Shown piece by piece: positions 9,073-18,548 of a DNA stretch of 64,000 nucleotides (its first letter is position 1; each line of letters starts with the position of its first letter). The notes below the pieces were generated by a model that saw only the letters and a program-made list of their open reading frames with translations, ran no database searches and was not told the origin of the DNA. The DNA is from Lophium mytilinum (Eukaryota; Ascomycota; Dothideomycetes; Mytilinidiales; Mytilinidiaceae): positions 1,755,897 through 1,819,896 of the forward strand of contig MU004184.1 of NCBI GenBank assembly GCA_010093605.1. Direction: 5' to 3'. Both the position numbers and the translations under genes were made by a program.

Positions 9073-10730
9073 CTAGTAGTTCCCACCGCCATGCGCGTTG
9101 TGTTGCTGGTGTTGGTGCTGCTGCATTGGCCAGCTCCCAGAATCCAGTTCTTGGGGCTGCTGGTAGTTGTTTTGGTACTCGCTTGGGGCTTCGAAACGAG
9201 TGGATCCTGACGGGGCGTAACCATGTGATAACTCCGAAGGAGCTTGTGGAGGAGTATTATAACCGGTGGCGAGCTCTGCGTATGGCTTTGGAGCTGTGTA
9301 GTTGGCGGCTAACTCGGCGTAAGGCTTTGGGGCTGTATAGCTGGTGTCCAGCTCATGGTAAGGCTCTGGTGTTGTGTAATTGTTTCGCTCGTTCTGGTAA
9401 GCTGCTGCTGCTTGTGGTGCTTCGTATGGTTGGTAGGGGCTGTTTACTCGGGTAGGTATTGCCTGTGGCGCATCATAGCCCTGGTGGGCTGCCATTGGAC
9501 TATTGACTCTGCCAGGAGCTACTTGTGGCGCGTCATATGCTTGGTGTGTTGCCAAAGGGCTGTTGACCCGGCCAGGCGCGAATTGAGGTGCATCATACGC
9601 TTGGTTGGGAGCCAGAGGGCTATTAATTCGGCCAATTGCGGGCGATGGAGGACCATATCCACGAGTTTGTGTTGGTGATCGTTCGTTATTGAAGTTCGCT
9701 GCTCCGCCCATTACTGGTCTCGGGGAGTTCCGTCCAAATTCATTGTTCTGTGCAGGTCTTGGAGAATTGCGCCCGAATTCATTGTTCTGTCCGCCTGGTC
9801 GTGGAGAACCCCGTCCATATTCCTGACCTTGACCACCCAGTCCTGGAGAACCACGCCCATATTGATGATTCGGGCCATAACCTCCTGGTGAGCCCGGTGC
9901 GGGAGAGTTAAGTCGATTTCTAAATCCGGGTTGCTGATTGCCGTACGGATCCACGACCCCATTTTGCTGCCCAGAACGGAACGAGCCCTGACTCCTCACG
10001 CTAGGTTGCGAGGGCCGGCCTGCAAATCCACCATACTGCTGGGAGGGTGGAGAGTAAGCCGATTCAGCGTGGTAAGGCGAATGAGGTACAGGCGATCTCC
10101 CCGGAGACCGTAGAGGCGTACCAGCAGCTCCAGCTAGCATAGAATCCGAAGCACCTGCTTTGTGCTCCAGGTTGTGTAACTCTACATCTCCTGGCTTCTC
10201 GGGAATAATCTCCTCTTCGACCTTCCTGCTTGTCGCGTCTCCCCAGCTCGGCATTGGAGGTAGAGCATCTTCATTGATCGGTTTGCTCGAGCTCTCAAAT
10301 GTAGCGTATTGTGGTTTTTCGAATGCGGGCGTGTTATGTGCTCGATACTGGGAATTCATGGGCGTAGAAGGGAACGCTGGTTGGTATCCTCCAGGTAATG
10401 GCGGCGGCGCAGAGGTAGAATCTATTTTCTTATGTCCTTTTCGACCACCCCCACCACAGCAGCCCCCGCAACACCGAAAGCAGCAGCAGGCGCACTCCGC
10501 TCCACAGCATATACACCTAGCAAGACAGAAGAGGACTGAGATGAGGACGAGGGAGACTATGATTATAGCTGCAATGACGGGCCATCTGTTCCAAAGTGGT
10601 CAGTCATGCGGGCGTCTTGCCTCAGGAATTGGACTACGAACTTGCAGTATGTTTTGGCCATGCACTTGTCCCATGAAGTGAAGGTGGCCTTGACGTCGGC
10701 AACATCGCGTTGCCAAATGAGAGTCGCCAT
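9073..10730 (-). CDS. Single-pass membrane protein with Cys-rich juxtamembrane patch and long Pro/Gly/Ser repeat tail (fungal 'fibroin-3 related' type)
   Basis: Two exons, 10730-10642 and 10585-9073 (phase 2), 533 aa. The short N-terminal ectodomain (about 1-30) contains TSWDKCMAKTYCK, then one membrane helix WPVIAAIIIVSLVLISVLFC (31-50). Next comes a dense Cys patch (RCICC...CACCC...CCGGCC), probably palmitoylated. The remaining ~440 residues are disordered Pro/Gly/Ser/Gln-rich, with internal repeats such as NEFGRNSPRP (twice) and a degenerate APGRVNSPLATHQAYDAPQ unit (about four times), then YTAPKPYAELA repeats. The arrangement matches a family widespread in Pezizomycotina that is annotated 'fibroin-3 related' with unknown role; a cell-surface or scaffold function is inference. 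The 5' splice site is GTTCGT; the splice is needed to join the ectodomain to the helix. Confidence 0.8.
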
Positions 10731-11643
10731 GCTGTGTGTTGCACGAAGTATTCCTAGGAAAGCCCGTATAGCGAAATTGCGCTTCTTATGGTTGCGATAT
10801 ACGGCGTAGTTGCGTATTAATAAATCAGGAGGCGCAGTAGGCCCCTCGCCCCTCTGGGTATGGAGGTCGCGTAGTCTCGTATGCTGGCGTGCCTAAGCGT
10901 GATAGATGTGAAGACAAAGGGAACAATGAAAGATCAAGGAGAGGAAAAGAGTGTGCGCCGGCTCTTGCACAGCCCGAATGGCGTCAAAGACGGGGTGCTG
11001 AGATTTCAACCGTCATCGAGATGAGGATGCGCGAGGATTCAATGTGAAACGGGGAGGGGAGACAGGGAGTCCCAGGAGGGTAGGGAGAAGCCACACCCGC
11101 CGTCGCCACACAAGGGGGCCCTGGGCCACGCGTCGATCTAACGGTCACTTCTCGTATTCAGGACGCGAGAACACTTCTATATCTAGGTAGTCACCGAACT
11201 ACGCATCTGTGAATGCCTCCTTCAACTGCTAGGTTAGCACAAGGGTAGCAAGAGTCAACCCTGCCGGTCGTCTTTGTTGCACAAGCTGTCTTTCACAGGC
11301 AGTGCAGGTAAGAGTGGCGTCAAACACTGCCCGTTACGGCACTTCCATGCAGCGCACTAGCCACGAGCTGTTAGCCTGCATACGCCTGTGTGGGGTGCTT
11401 CGACGCACTATCAAGAACTCGGACAGAAAGTGGAGTATTTCAAGTTCTGAAGATTTCATTCATTCGCTATATACATCGGCTAATCTTCTTCGCCTGATGC
11501 TTCAGTCTGCAGGCTATGTGACTGCAAACGCTCAAAGGAGCTTCAAAGTCCAAAAAAAATGGGTGTGTCTTGCATCTCAGACCGGCGTTCAGAGTCAACG
11601 GCTCTGCTATCCACTAATCTGGCGTCTCGAATGCAGATTCGCT
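10731..11643. other. Spacer, no gene seen
   Basis: Upstream region of the membrane protein at 10730 and 3' flank of the gene at 11644. GC-rich around 11050-11150, otherwise unremarkable. No motif I would stand behind. Confidence 0.5.
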
Positions 11644-13152
11644 TCATAGTCCCTCTCCAACCTCTAAGTCATCGAAGAATCTCTTCTTCTCGATGACTCC
11701 ATGCTTCTCCAGCTGCACTAGCAGCTCCAATGGGTCGCTTTGATCCCAAAGGCTGATCTCGTAAAGTCCCTTTCCTGCGGGAATGCCTTCGATAGTCCAT
11801 ATAACCTTGGACCCTTGTTGGTGTCGGAGCAGGTTCACGACCTTGAGGAAGTCGAGTACCGCAGGCACGGCGTCTTCTACGGGCTTCTTCTTTCCAAAGA
11901 ATGCCCGCTTTGACTTTGAGTTCTGCCTGATGCTCTCAATGTGATGTAGCGTGTCGTAGTACACCTCAGCCGTAAGCCCTAGATCCTGCATCTCTTGGTT
12001 GTGAGAAGGCCAGATAGGATCTGTGAAAGCGAAGCGGACTAGGCGTAGCCGGGAGCCGATTTCCACATTCCGGCGTGCTTCTAGGACACGGTTATGTTCG
12101 TAGACCTTTCTGTTGATTTTGGATTGCAATGTTTTCGAGAAGCTACTTGGCGTCTCGGTGGGTAGCTTGTTGGCAGTGTAGCCGTTTTGCTGGACGTATT
12201 CCATGTGTCCATTGGCATTGGCGTCTCCTTGTTTAGCGACGACGTATTGTTTATACGTCACTGCATCCGTCTCTCCGAGGATGTTTGCTTGAATCACCGA
12301 TCGGTAGTATGGGTCGGCTCCATAGCGCTCTGGAAACCGCAGAGCAAGGTCTTCCTTGTGAGGTGGTAGTGGTCGCAGAGGCCAGGGACGGGAGAGTATT
12401 GACTGTTGTGGTATTGCCCAGTATGGGGCGTAGAAAGGAAGACCATCTTCCTGGACTAGATCTTGCTTCTCTATATCATCAAAGTCAAACTCTCGATGAA
12501 GTGGCGTATGCAAGATCTGTATGTACGAGTCCTTGAGTCGGTCTGGCGCGAACATTCCCACGGAGCTCAAAGAGAGCGCCGCTGGGATGCCTCGAGCTCG
12601 CCAGCTGGTGGTGATCTCCGACAGGAGTGTTTTTAGGGCCGAGATAGTCGTGAAGAATTCTTTCTCCGATGTGTACCGAGTTTCCTTGGGAGCGCGGTAC
12701 AGGAAGCTTTCCAATGACATGTGTAGTTTCCTGTGGTCGTCGAATGTGATGCCGTGATCGGCTTCGGATGTGCTGTATTCAATGGGTGAACCGAGACTCC
12801 ACATGGTAACATAGTGCGCTCGTCGAATGTTGCAGGGCTCCCGATCAGACACTCCAGGTATCACCATTCCGATCTTGTCCACAAACCGGCGTTCGAGACA
12901 GTCTGAAAGATCACGCGAGGTTCTTGAGGATGTCTCTGATTGAAGTTTTGGATTTTCGAAGTCGTGTATGATTTCTTTGCGCAGACGAGTCACGGACACG
13001 TCCTCTTGGTTTGACTCAGGAAGCACAAGCGAGTCAACCGAGGTGGACGCCTGGCTCATCCTCGATATAGTTGAAGATGACGAGGGAGTACGGCCCGTAT
13101 AGTTGGGACGAAAGCGAGAGGATACCTCTGACATAAGGCGAGTCAAAGTCAT
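11644..13152 (-). CDS. Conserved-type fungal hypothetical protein, 502 aa
   Basis: Single uninterrupted frame of 502 codons on the minus strand. The first ~60 residues are Ser/Thr-rich and probably disordered (TGRTPSSSSTISRMSQ). From about 60 to 500 the composition is that of a folded globular protein, with many aromatic residues and no membrane helix or signal peptide. Distinct blocks are YVTMWSLGSPIEY, FYAPYWAIPQQSIL, FAFTDPIWPSHNQEM, VIWTIEGIPAGKGLYEISLW and a C-terminal FFDDLEVGEGL. I recognise no catalytic motif. An alternative in-frame Met, MSEVSSRFRP, lies seven codons in. The length and lack of stops make it a real gene; the function is unknown. Confidence 0.7.
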   Translation of the reverse strand: MTLTRLMSEVSSRFRPNYTGRTPSSSSTISRMSQASTSVDSLVLPESNQEDVSVTRLRKEIIHDFENPKLQSETSSRTSRDLSDCLERRFVDKIGMVIPGVSDREPCNIRRAHYVTMWSLGSPIEYSTSEADHGITFDDHRKLHMSLESFLYRAPKETRYTSEKEFFTTISALKTLLSEITTSWRARGIPAALSLSSVGMFAPDRLKDSYIQILHTPLHREFDFDDIEKQDLVQEDGLPFYAPYWAIPQQSILSRPWPLRPLPPHKEDLALRFPERYGADPYYRSVIQANILGETDAVTYKQYVVAKQGDANANGHMEYVQQNGYTANKLPTETPSSFSKTLQSKINRKVYEHNRVLEARRNVEIGSRLRLVRFAFTDPIWPSHNQEMQDLGLTAEVYYDTLHHIESIRQNSKSKRAFFGKKKPVEDAVPAVLDFLKVVNLLRHQQGSKVIWTIEGIPAGKGLYEISLWDQSDPLELLVQLEKHGVIEKKRFFDDLEVGEGL

Positions 13153-14581
13153 TGTAACCGTGGGCCATGTATGTGAATATGAGGAATGTTGAGGATGCTT
13201 TCCGATCCTAGGACCCGAGATGTTGAACCTGGGGAAGCATTCAAATTATCTTTGCTGAACGCAGAGAGCAACCATTATAATCCTTTGTCAACATGGTCGA
13301 TTTTACGAGTTTGCTTGCAGCTGTCGTGAGTGTACTTGCCGTGGTCGTGATACAGGTCGTGACAGCCTTTGTTTGCTGTCCCAGGAGTTTGGTCGTGGTA
13401 CTAAAAGTGAGCTCCGGCTCACGGCGGCAGTTGATTGCCGCCCAGAGAGCTCAGAACGGCACCCAGCGGAGCGATCCGCAACGCGTTGCCCACGCTGCGT
13501 GGGGGGCCAGAGCCCAGATGCCGTTGGGAGCCCTACTGATGGTGTGGCGTCTCGGGACTTGAGATCGGAGACTAGACTCGAGGGCCAAGTCGTCGAGAAG
13601 CCATAGTGGCACGAAGGCCCTCCGGCAGTCACTAGCAGGCTGTATTCGCAAGTCGCTAAGCCTTACAAGTGCAGACAGGATCGTCGGCAGTCGAGTGCGA
13701 GGACCTGTGGTGATCGTCGGCAGTGACTTTCACCAGAGAAACGAGTGAGGCTCGAATGCCGGAGTATTGAGGCGTTCAACACACTGTAGCCGCAGCAGTA
13801 TTTGGTTCACGAGCTACTACCGGTATTTACATTTCGAACAAGATGTCGCGCCTAAACAAACGGCACAAGCTGAAGTTTGCATGCCGCGTTTTTGAGGCGC
13901 TCAGCACGATATAGCAACTGCAACATTCTAGTTCAGAGCAACTACCGGTAGAGTATGCTGAAGAGCTGACTGTACTTTGATAGAAATGGCACAATGAGAC
14001 TAATAGAATTTTTGAAGCCGAAGGATAACCTGAGTAACAAAGAAATCCGTGAACAGAAAGAGGTTGCTCACGTGACGTTGCAGTCTCGTTGTACGCTTGT
14101 CTGCAACTACCGGTAGCCACATGTTTGAGTGAGGCTGCATAGTGGTAAAAGCGGCACGTGGAGGTTGATGAATCTTTTCAAGTTGAAGGATGCGCTTAGA
14201 AGGACTCGTAGAAAAGAGAGAATAGTATGCTCCAAATTGAGGGTTGACCTCGATCACAAGAACGTTTTAGACAGATTTAGATCATGGTCTCAAGAAATAT
14301 AGGGACATGTAGTCAGAGTTGTGCTCTTGTGTACTTCGCAAACAAATTGTGGTTATGCGGAGAAGACTTGCGGAGACAGTCGCGGAGTCGACTTGCGGAG
14401 TGGCGGGGTGGAATGGCGCAACAGATCAGCGGAGAGGAATTGGAGGGGAGGAGCGGAAAGAAAAGAAGGCTAGCGTGCAACGAGCTACCTGCCTGGGCCT
14501 TTTATTAAGATAATCGTTGGTCGGTTTTGAACTGAAAAGGGGCTAGCTGTCATACTTTTACCGTTTCGCCCTGCCCTCTTA
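13153..14581. other. 1.4 kb spacer with repeated palindromic sites
   Basis: No gene supported. It contains a local direct repeat GATCGTCGGCAGT (about 13680 and 13713) and three CTACCGGTA(G) sites listed separately. Several overlapping short frames around 13293-13650 conflict on both strands and have no domain content. Confidence 0.4.
13817..14116. repeat. Three spaced copies of the palindrome CTACCGGTAG
   Basis: CTACCGGTA at 13817-13825, and full CTACCGGTAG at 13942-13951 and 14107-14116; the last two share the longer word CAACTACCGGTAG. A second weak motif, (A)GCGGCAC/TGGCACA, follows each site by about 40 bp, so this may be a diverged tandem repeat with a 125-165 bp period. Palindromic sites in series can be binding sites for a dimeric factor. 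Confidence 0.45.
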
Positions 14582-14998
14582 CTATTGCGTCAGTGACATC
14601 GCAAACAAGCAAGTTCCATCTTCGAGCTCAGCAATCTCAAAGGTCCACGTTCCCGTCCGCAGGAACATACCCGGAATCCAGTAGTCGACTAGGATATCGT
14701 TACTACCGCTGCTGCTTAAATGCTCCACGTATGCAGTGGCATTGCGGATCGAGAGGTGAGCCGGACCAAATGCTGTAGTGCGTAGGGGTACAGTGTAGCT
14801 CCTTTTGTCCTCATGATCACCATCACCATTTGACAGGTTGGCGGAGCTGGCTATAGTAAGGGTCGTGCTGGTGAGGGGCTTTTCAAGATGCGCCGGGTCT
14901 TTGGTCTTAGACGGAGGGATCTCGCCCCGGACGAGCGTGAAGAAGTTCAGTCTTGAAAAGTTAAGAGGCCTTAGGTACTGGGCCGTAAGTAGTATCAT
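14582..14998 (-). CDS. Possible small fungal hypothetical protein, start uncertain
   Basis: 138-codon frame. The C-terminal two thirds look protein-like (AYVEHLSSSGSNDILVDY, then GMFLRTGTWTFEIAELEDG and a final FAMSLTQ), with alternating hydrophobic pattern as in a beta-sandwich. The N-terminus (MILLTAQYLRPLNFS) is not a clear signal peptide, and an upstream exon may exist but I could not place one. No family recognised. Confidence is low because the frame is short and isolated in a gene-poor stretch. Confidence 0.35.
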   Translation of the reverse strand: MILLTAQYLRPLNFSRLNFFTLVRGEIPPSKTKDPAHLEKPLTSTTLTIASSANLSNGDGDHEDKRSYTVPLRTTAFGPAHLSIRNATAYVEHLSSSGSNDILVDYWIPGMFLRTGTWTFEIAELEDGTCLFAMSLTQ

Positions 14999-15861
14999 TA
15001 TGGCCGGGAATTTTAAGCGTGCCCTCTGGTTCGGTCATGATTTCGATCTGGGCTACAAGCCTGACAGGCTTCTGGTGGGTGGTCGAGCTGAGGGAAAGGA
15101 GATCAGTTCTAACCAAATTGGTGATAGACGTATATTCTATGCTAGCCTCGTCTCTTGGTCATCTGCGGTAGTATTCCGCGCAGGTTGTAGTCCAAAACAC
15201 CAATCACCCATTCGTGAATAGAGCAGCTTACAAAGTGGATTTAATCCTGCACCAGAACGGCGATAGGACATAGAAAGGAATATGAAGGGAGTCTGTGTAC
15301 GAGCGGATATGTCCAATCTCGGACGGACATTCGGACATGGTTACATAGCCGAGCGCAAAGTGCTACTCTACTTCAGCCTCCTGCCACCTCTCCGTCCGAC
15401 CTACTTCGTACATCAACATTTCGCGACACTTTTCGTCCGCTCTGCTCGGACTACTGGCCAGACTATTTGCCCGAGCTGATCGGGCTGCATATTCGTCCTT
15501 AGTTATCCGGGTTTGCTGGGCCAATAGCAATGTCAATGCAACGTCTTAGCTGTGTTTTCCTGCTTGCAATGCTACACAATGCCTCGGATGCTTCTAATCA
15601 CCTATCGCTGAGGCTTGATCTGGTTAGCTAGCTGAAGTGTGGACTTGGCTTGATTTCTAAGGGTACGGTGAAATCACGACAGAGCTATTGCGACAGAAGC
15701 GCAGACCGACGGCGTAAAGGACGTAGAGGACCTATCCCTGTAGTCCAGAATTATATAAGGCGGAGGGGTCTCTGGTAAACCCAATCATCTCATCTTCATT
15801 CGCATCAATCCTCCATCAAATAATCTACTACACACAGTGCCTTCTCTTCTGAATTTCAAAC
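14999..15861. other. Upstream region of the second NmrA-like gene
   Basis: Contains the leader (CT-rich, from about 15775) and a TATA box at 15752-15759. A locally repetitive CGGACGGACATTCGGACATGG segment occurs near 15321. No gene recognised. Confidence 0.45.
15752..15759 (+). promoter_or_regulatory. TATA box of the NmrA-like gene at 15862
   Basis: TATATAAG lies 103 bp before the ATG, followed by a CA-rich probable start region and a CT-rich leader. It is the same 8-mer as upstream of the other NmrA-like gene at 7856. Confidence 0.6.
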
Positions 15862-16908
15862 ATGTCTTCAATCAAGAACGTGATCCTCATTGGGGTAAGT
15901 TATTGCTCTTCTGATCCCATTTCCCACTCTCACACTCCCTATCATCGCGACGATACTTTCAGATCACAATTAACTCCATTGCCTAGGCTGGTGGTAATCT
16001 TGGACCGGCCATTCTCGAGCAACTCATTGCTTCGTCATTTAACATCACAGTTCTCTCCCGCAAGGAATCAACGTCTACATTTCCTTCGGGAGTCAAAGTG
16101 ATCAAGGCCGACTACTCTGATGTCTCTGCGTTGGTCGCAGCTTTCAAAGGACAAGATGCCGTCGTTGCTACTCTGGCGGCCCCAGCCCTTGGAGACCAAC
16201 CCAAGTTCATTGACGCCGCTATCGCCGCTGGCGTGAAGCGATTCATTCCCAGCGAGTTCGGCAGCGACACTGCAAGTGCCGCTCTTAGAAAAGCCGTCCC
16301 AGCTTTCGAAGGCAAGAAGGCCATTGTCGATTATCTCAAGACCAAGGAGAAGGAGATTTCTTGGAGCGCTGTCATTACCGGAGCGTTCTTTGACTGGGTA
16401 AGTGCCTTTGTTTCCTTTAACTGAGTACTCTCGAATTCAACAAGCTGACAAACATATTCAGGGAGTCAAGGTTGGCTTTCTTGGTCCCAACCTTCAGACC
16501 AAGACTGCCGACGTGATCGACAACGGCACTGCGCCCTTCACCGCCACTAACCTGGCTACTATTGGCAAGGCAGTCGTGTCGATCCTCCAGCACGAAGCAG
16601 AAACCAAGAACCAATACGTCTACATCTCATCCTTCAACACTTCCCAGGCTGAAGTCGTTTCTCTGGTCGAGAAGCTGTCTGGGGACAAGTACCCGACGAC
16701 AAACTCAAAGTCGTCTGACTTGTACGCAGAGGGCGCCAAGAAGCGCGCAGCCGGTGACCACTCCGGCACTTACGACCAGATCAAGGCTGCATTGGCCGGA
16801 GAAGGAGGTTTGGGTGATCACGCAGCTGCTGGCCTCTGGAACGACAGGCTTGGCTTGGAGAAGGAGGATGCTGAGACGACTATCAAGAAGATTCTTGGAA
16901 AGGCGTAG
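15862..16908 (+). CDS. NmrA-like / isoflavone-reductase (PCBER) family oxidoreductase
   Basis: Three exons, 15862-15894, 15987-16397 and 16462-16908 (all phase 0), 296 aa. The dinucleotide-binding loop IGAGGNLGPAIL is split by the first intron after Gly11. Other family blocks are VTVLSRKES (strand 2 with the Ser-Arg-Lys that suits NADP phosphate), KRFIPSEFGSD (SEFG is the hallmark of the isoflavone-reductase-like group), WSAVITGAFFDW and VYISSFNTSQAEV. It is expected to be a soluble NADPH-dependent reductase acting on phenylpropanoid or other aromatic substrates; the exact substrate is unknown. It is not a close duplicate of the NmrA-like gene at 6860-7856: shared blocks are few. The TATATAAG box is 103 bp upstream. 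Confidence 0.9.
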
Positions 16909-17131
16909 ATGAAAACCGAGTTTCCATGATCTTGCCAATATTCCTGCAGCCGTAGTTTAGCATGGCTAATGCATTGTCCTTCGTCAAGTACTTTCTTTCA
17001 TCTCCCATGTGTGTGTCTCGAAACGTCGATGAACCCCGCAGTACTTCTTTGTTCACACCCCAGGGTCACCCAACGAACTAGTTCCCTTGAAATCCTATTT
17101 CTGGCGGATTTGATGCTCTTAGGATGAGCTC

Positions 17132-18256
17132 ATGGCCTGCGGCATGTCCCGTAAGGCCGTTTTCAAATACGCATCCAAACAGCAGCATCATCTACGCCGT
17201 GCCAAAGCCCACCCTCTCACTTCAGGCTTAGCGGTCCAAACAACCACCATGGACCACGCCTGGCAGCAAAACGCCCAAAACTACACCGACTCAGCCCGCC
17301 GCGACCTCCTCACGCGCATAACCTCCAAACTCCCCGGCTTCGCCCTAACCCTCAAAGAGCGCCTCATCCTAATCCAGCGCCCCTTAATCGACATCTACGC
17401 GGGCCCACACCTCCTCTTCCGCAACCAACCAAAACTCATCCTGCACTACTGCCCCTCTCTAAAACCCTACCTCACGCCCCCCTCCGACGCCGATTGCGAA
17501 TCCCTCCGCCTCCCTATCCACTCCACCGACAACCCCTCCCTCCGCCTCGTCCTCGAGCACCTCCGCGCAAAAGCGCTGAGTGTAGTGGAAGAAGCACCGC
17601 CCCTGCTCCCGCCCGCCGGTCTAGTGCCCGCAATCCGCCTCGTGCAGACCGTCAAGCTCTTCGGGCTCCCGGAAGCGAAGGCGTTAGACACGCGGATCTT
17701 CCGTCGCTTACGCTACTCCCAGCTCACAGCGGCAGATGTAGCGGCAATATGGGAGACCCTGCGCGACACGATTTGGGTGCCGCGGATGGCGGCGTGGTTG
17801 CTTGCGCACCGGGCGCGAGGGGATGTGAGGGACTGGGTGGCGATAAATAGGGTGATGCTTGAGAAGCGGGAGTTGGCGGGTTACATGGTGAGGTTTGGGC
17901 GGGACGGGAGGCGGGACTTTTCGGATCCGGAATTGTGGACTGCGGAGGAGCGGACAGCAATAGAAGGAAGAGAGAGGAAGAAGGAGAGGTTGGGTGTTTT
18001 GAGGGAAAGGAAGGCTAAGGGACAGGCCGCAGAGAGGAGGATGGAAGAGAGGAAGGCGAATCCGCAGTTAATTAGGCGGTTGAGTGAGAGGAGGCGGAGT
18101 ATCAAGCAGATTGTGGAGCGGGTTCATGCGGAGCAGGCTGTGTTAAGGAAGAGTATTGTGGGGAGGAGGTGGCGGGCGCTGATTATGGTTGTCAAGGTTG
18201 TAGTTATTTTAGCGAGGGGGTTGAAGTTTAGGTGGGCGGATGAGGAGTTCTATTGA
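17132..18256 (+). CDS. Hypothetical basic protein, 374 aa
   Basis: One uninterrupted frame of 374 codons. A second start, MDHAWQQNAQ, 39 codons in, is an equally good candidate. Residues ~40-230 are a globular, Leu/Pro-rich region (FALTLKERLILIQRPLIDIY; LFGLPEAKALDTRIFRRL). Residues ~270-345 are a very basic coiled-coil-like stretch (RKKERLGVLRERKAKGQAAE, ERRRSIKQIVERVHAEQ). The tail has one hydrophobic segment (WRALIMVVKVVVILARGL). The codon use is GC-rich in the first half and shifts to purine-rich in the second. No family recognised. Reality is supported by length and absence of stops. Confidence 0.55.
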   Translation: MACGMSRKAVFKYASKQQHHLRRAKAHPLTSGLAVQTTTMDHAWQQNAQNYTDSARRDLLTRITSKLPGFALTLKERLILIQRPLIDIYAGPHLLFRNQPKLILHYCPSLKPYLTPPSDADCESLRLPIHSTDNPSLRLVLEHLRAKALSVVEEAPPLLPPAGLVPAIRLVQTVKLFGLPEAKALDTRIFRRLRYSQLTAADVAAIWETLRDTIWVPRMAAWLLAHRARGDVRDWVAINRVMLEKRELAGYMVRFGRDGRRDFSDPELWTAEERTAIEGRERKKERLGVLRERKAKGQAAERRMEERKANPQLIRRLSERRRSIKQIVERVHAEQAVLRKSIVGRRWRALIMVVKVVVILARGLKFRWADEEFY

Positions 18257-18280
18257 GGGATTAGGTATCTAGGACAACTG

Positions 18281-18502
18281 ATTGCTATTAGCTATTTTCT
18301 CGTGTAGAGCTACCTAGGCTTTTAATTGTAAGGCTCTTGGCGAAAGAACGGATGGGCTCCAATCGTTTCTAAATTATGGCACTCTAGTCAGCTGGGCAAA
18401 AAAGACTCAACATGATAGATCACTCTAATCGTTTCTAGTTCATCCCGCTCCGGGTTTGCTAGCGAAACAGCTCAAGCTTGCACGAACTGCTAACGCTTAC
18501 AA
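18281..18502 (+). repeat. Dispersed 170 bp element, copy 1 (blocks A then B)
   Basis: Block B (18333-18502) matches the reverse complement of 31552-31721 over exactly 170 bp, with about eight differences by eye, nearly all transitions. Block A (18281-18317, 37 bp) matches the reverse complement of 31512-31548. Here A precedes B with 15 bp between them; in copy 2, in the same orientation, A follows B. B holds the word AATCGTTTCTA twice, 63 bp apart. No terminal inverted repeats seen. It sits between the converging ends of the gene at 17132-18256 and eIF3b, and B ends only 46 bp short of the eIF3b stop codon. Confidence 0.85.
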
Positions 18503-18548
18503 GCAAGCACCCCCTCCACATGCACCACAAAACAGCCCCCCACCTCCC

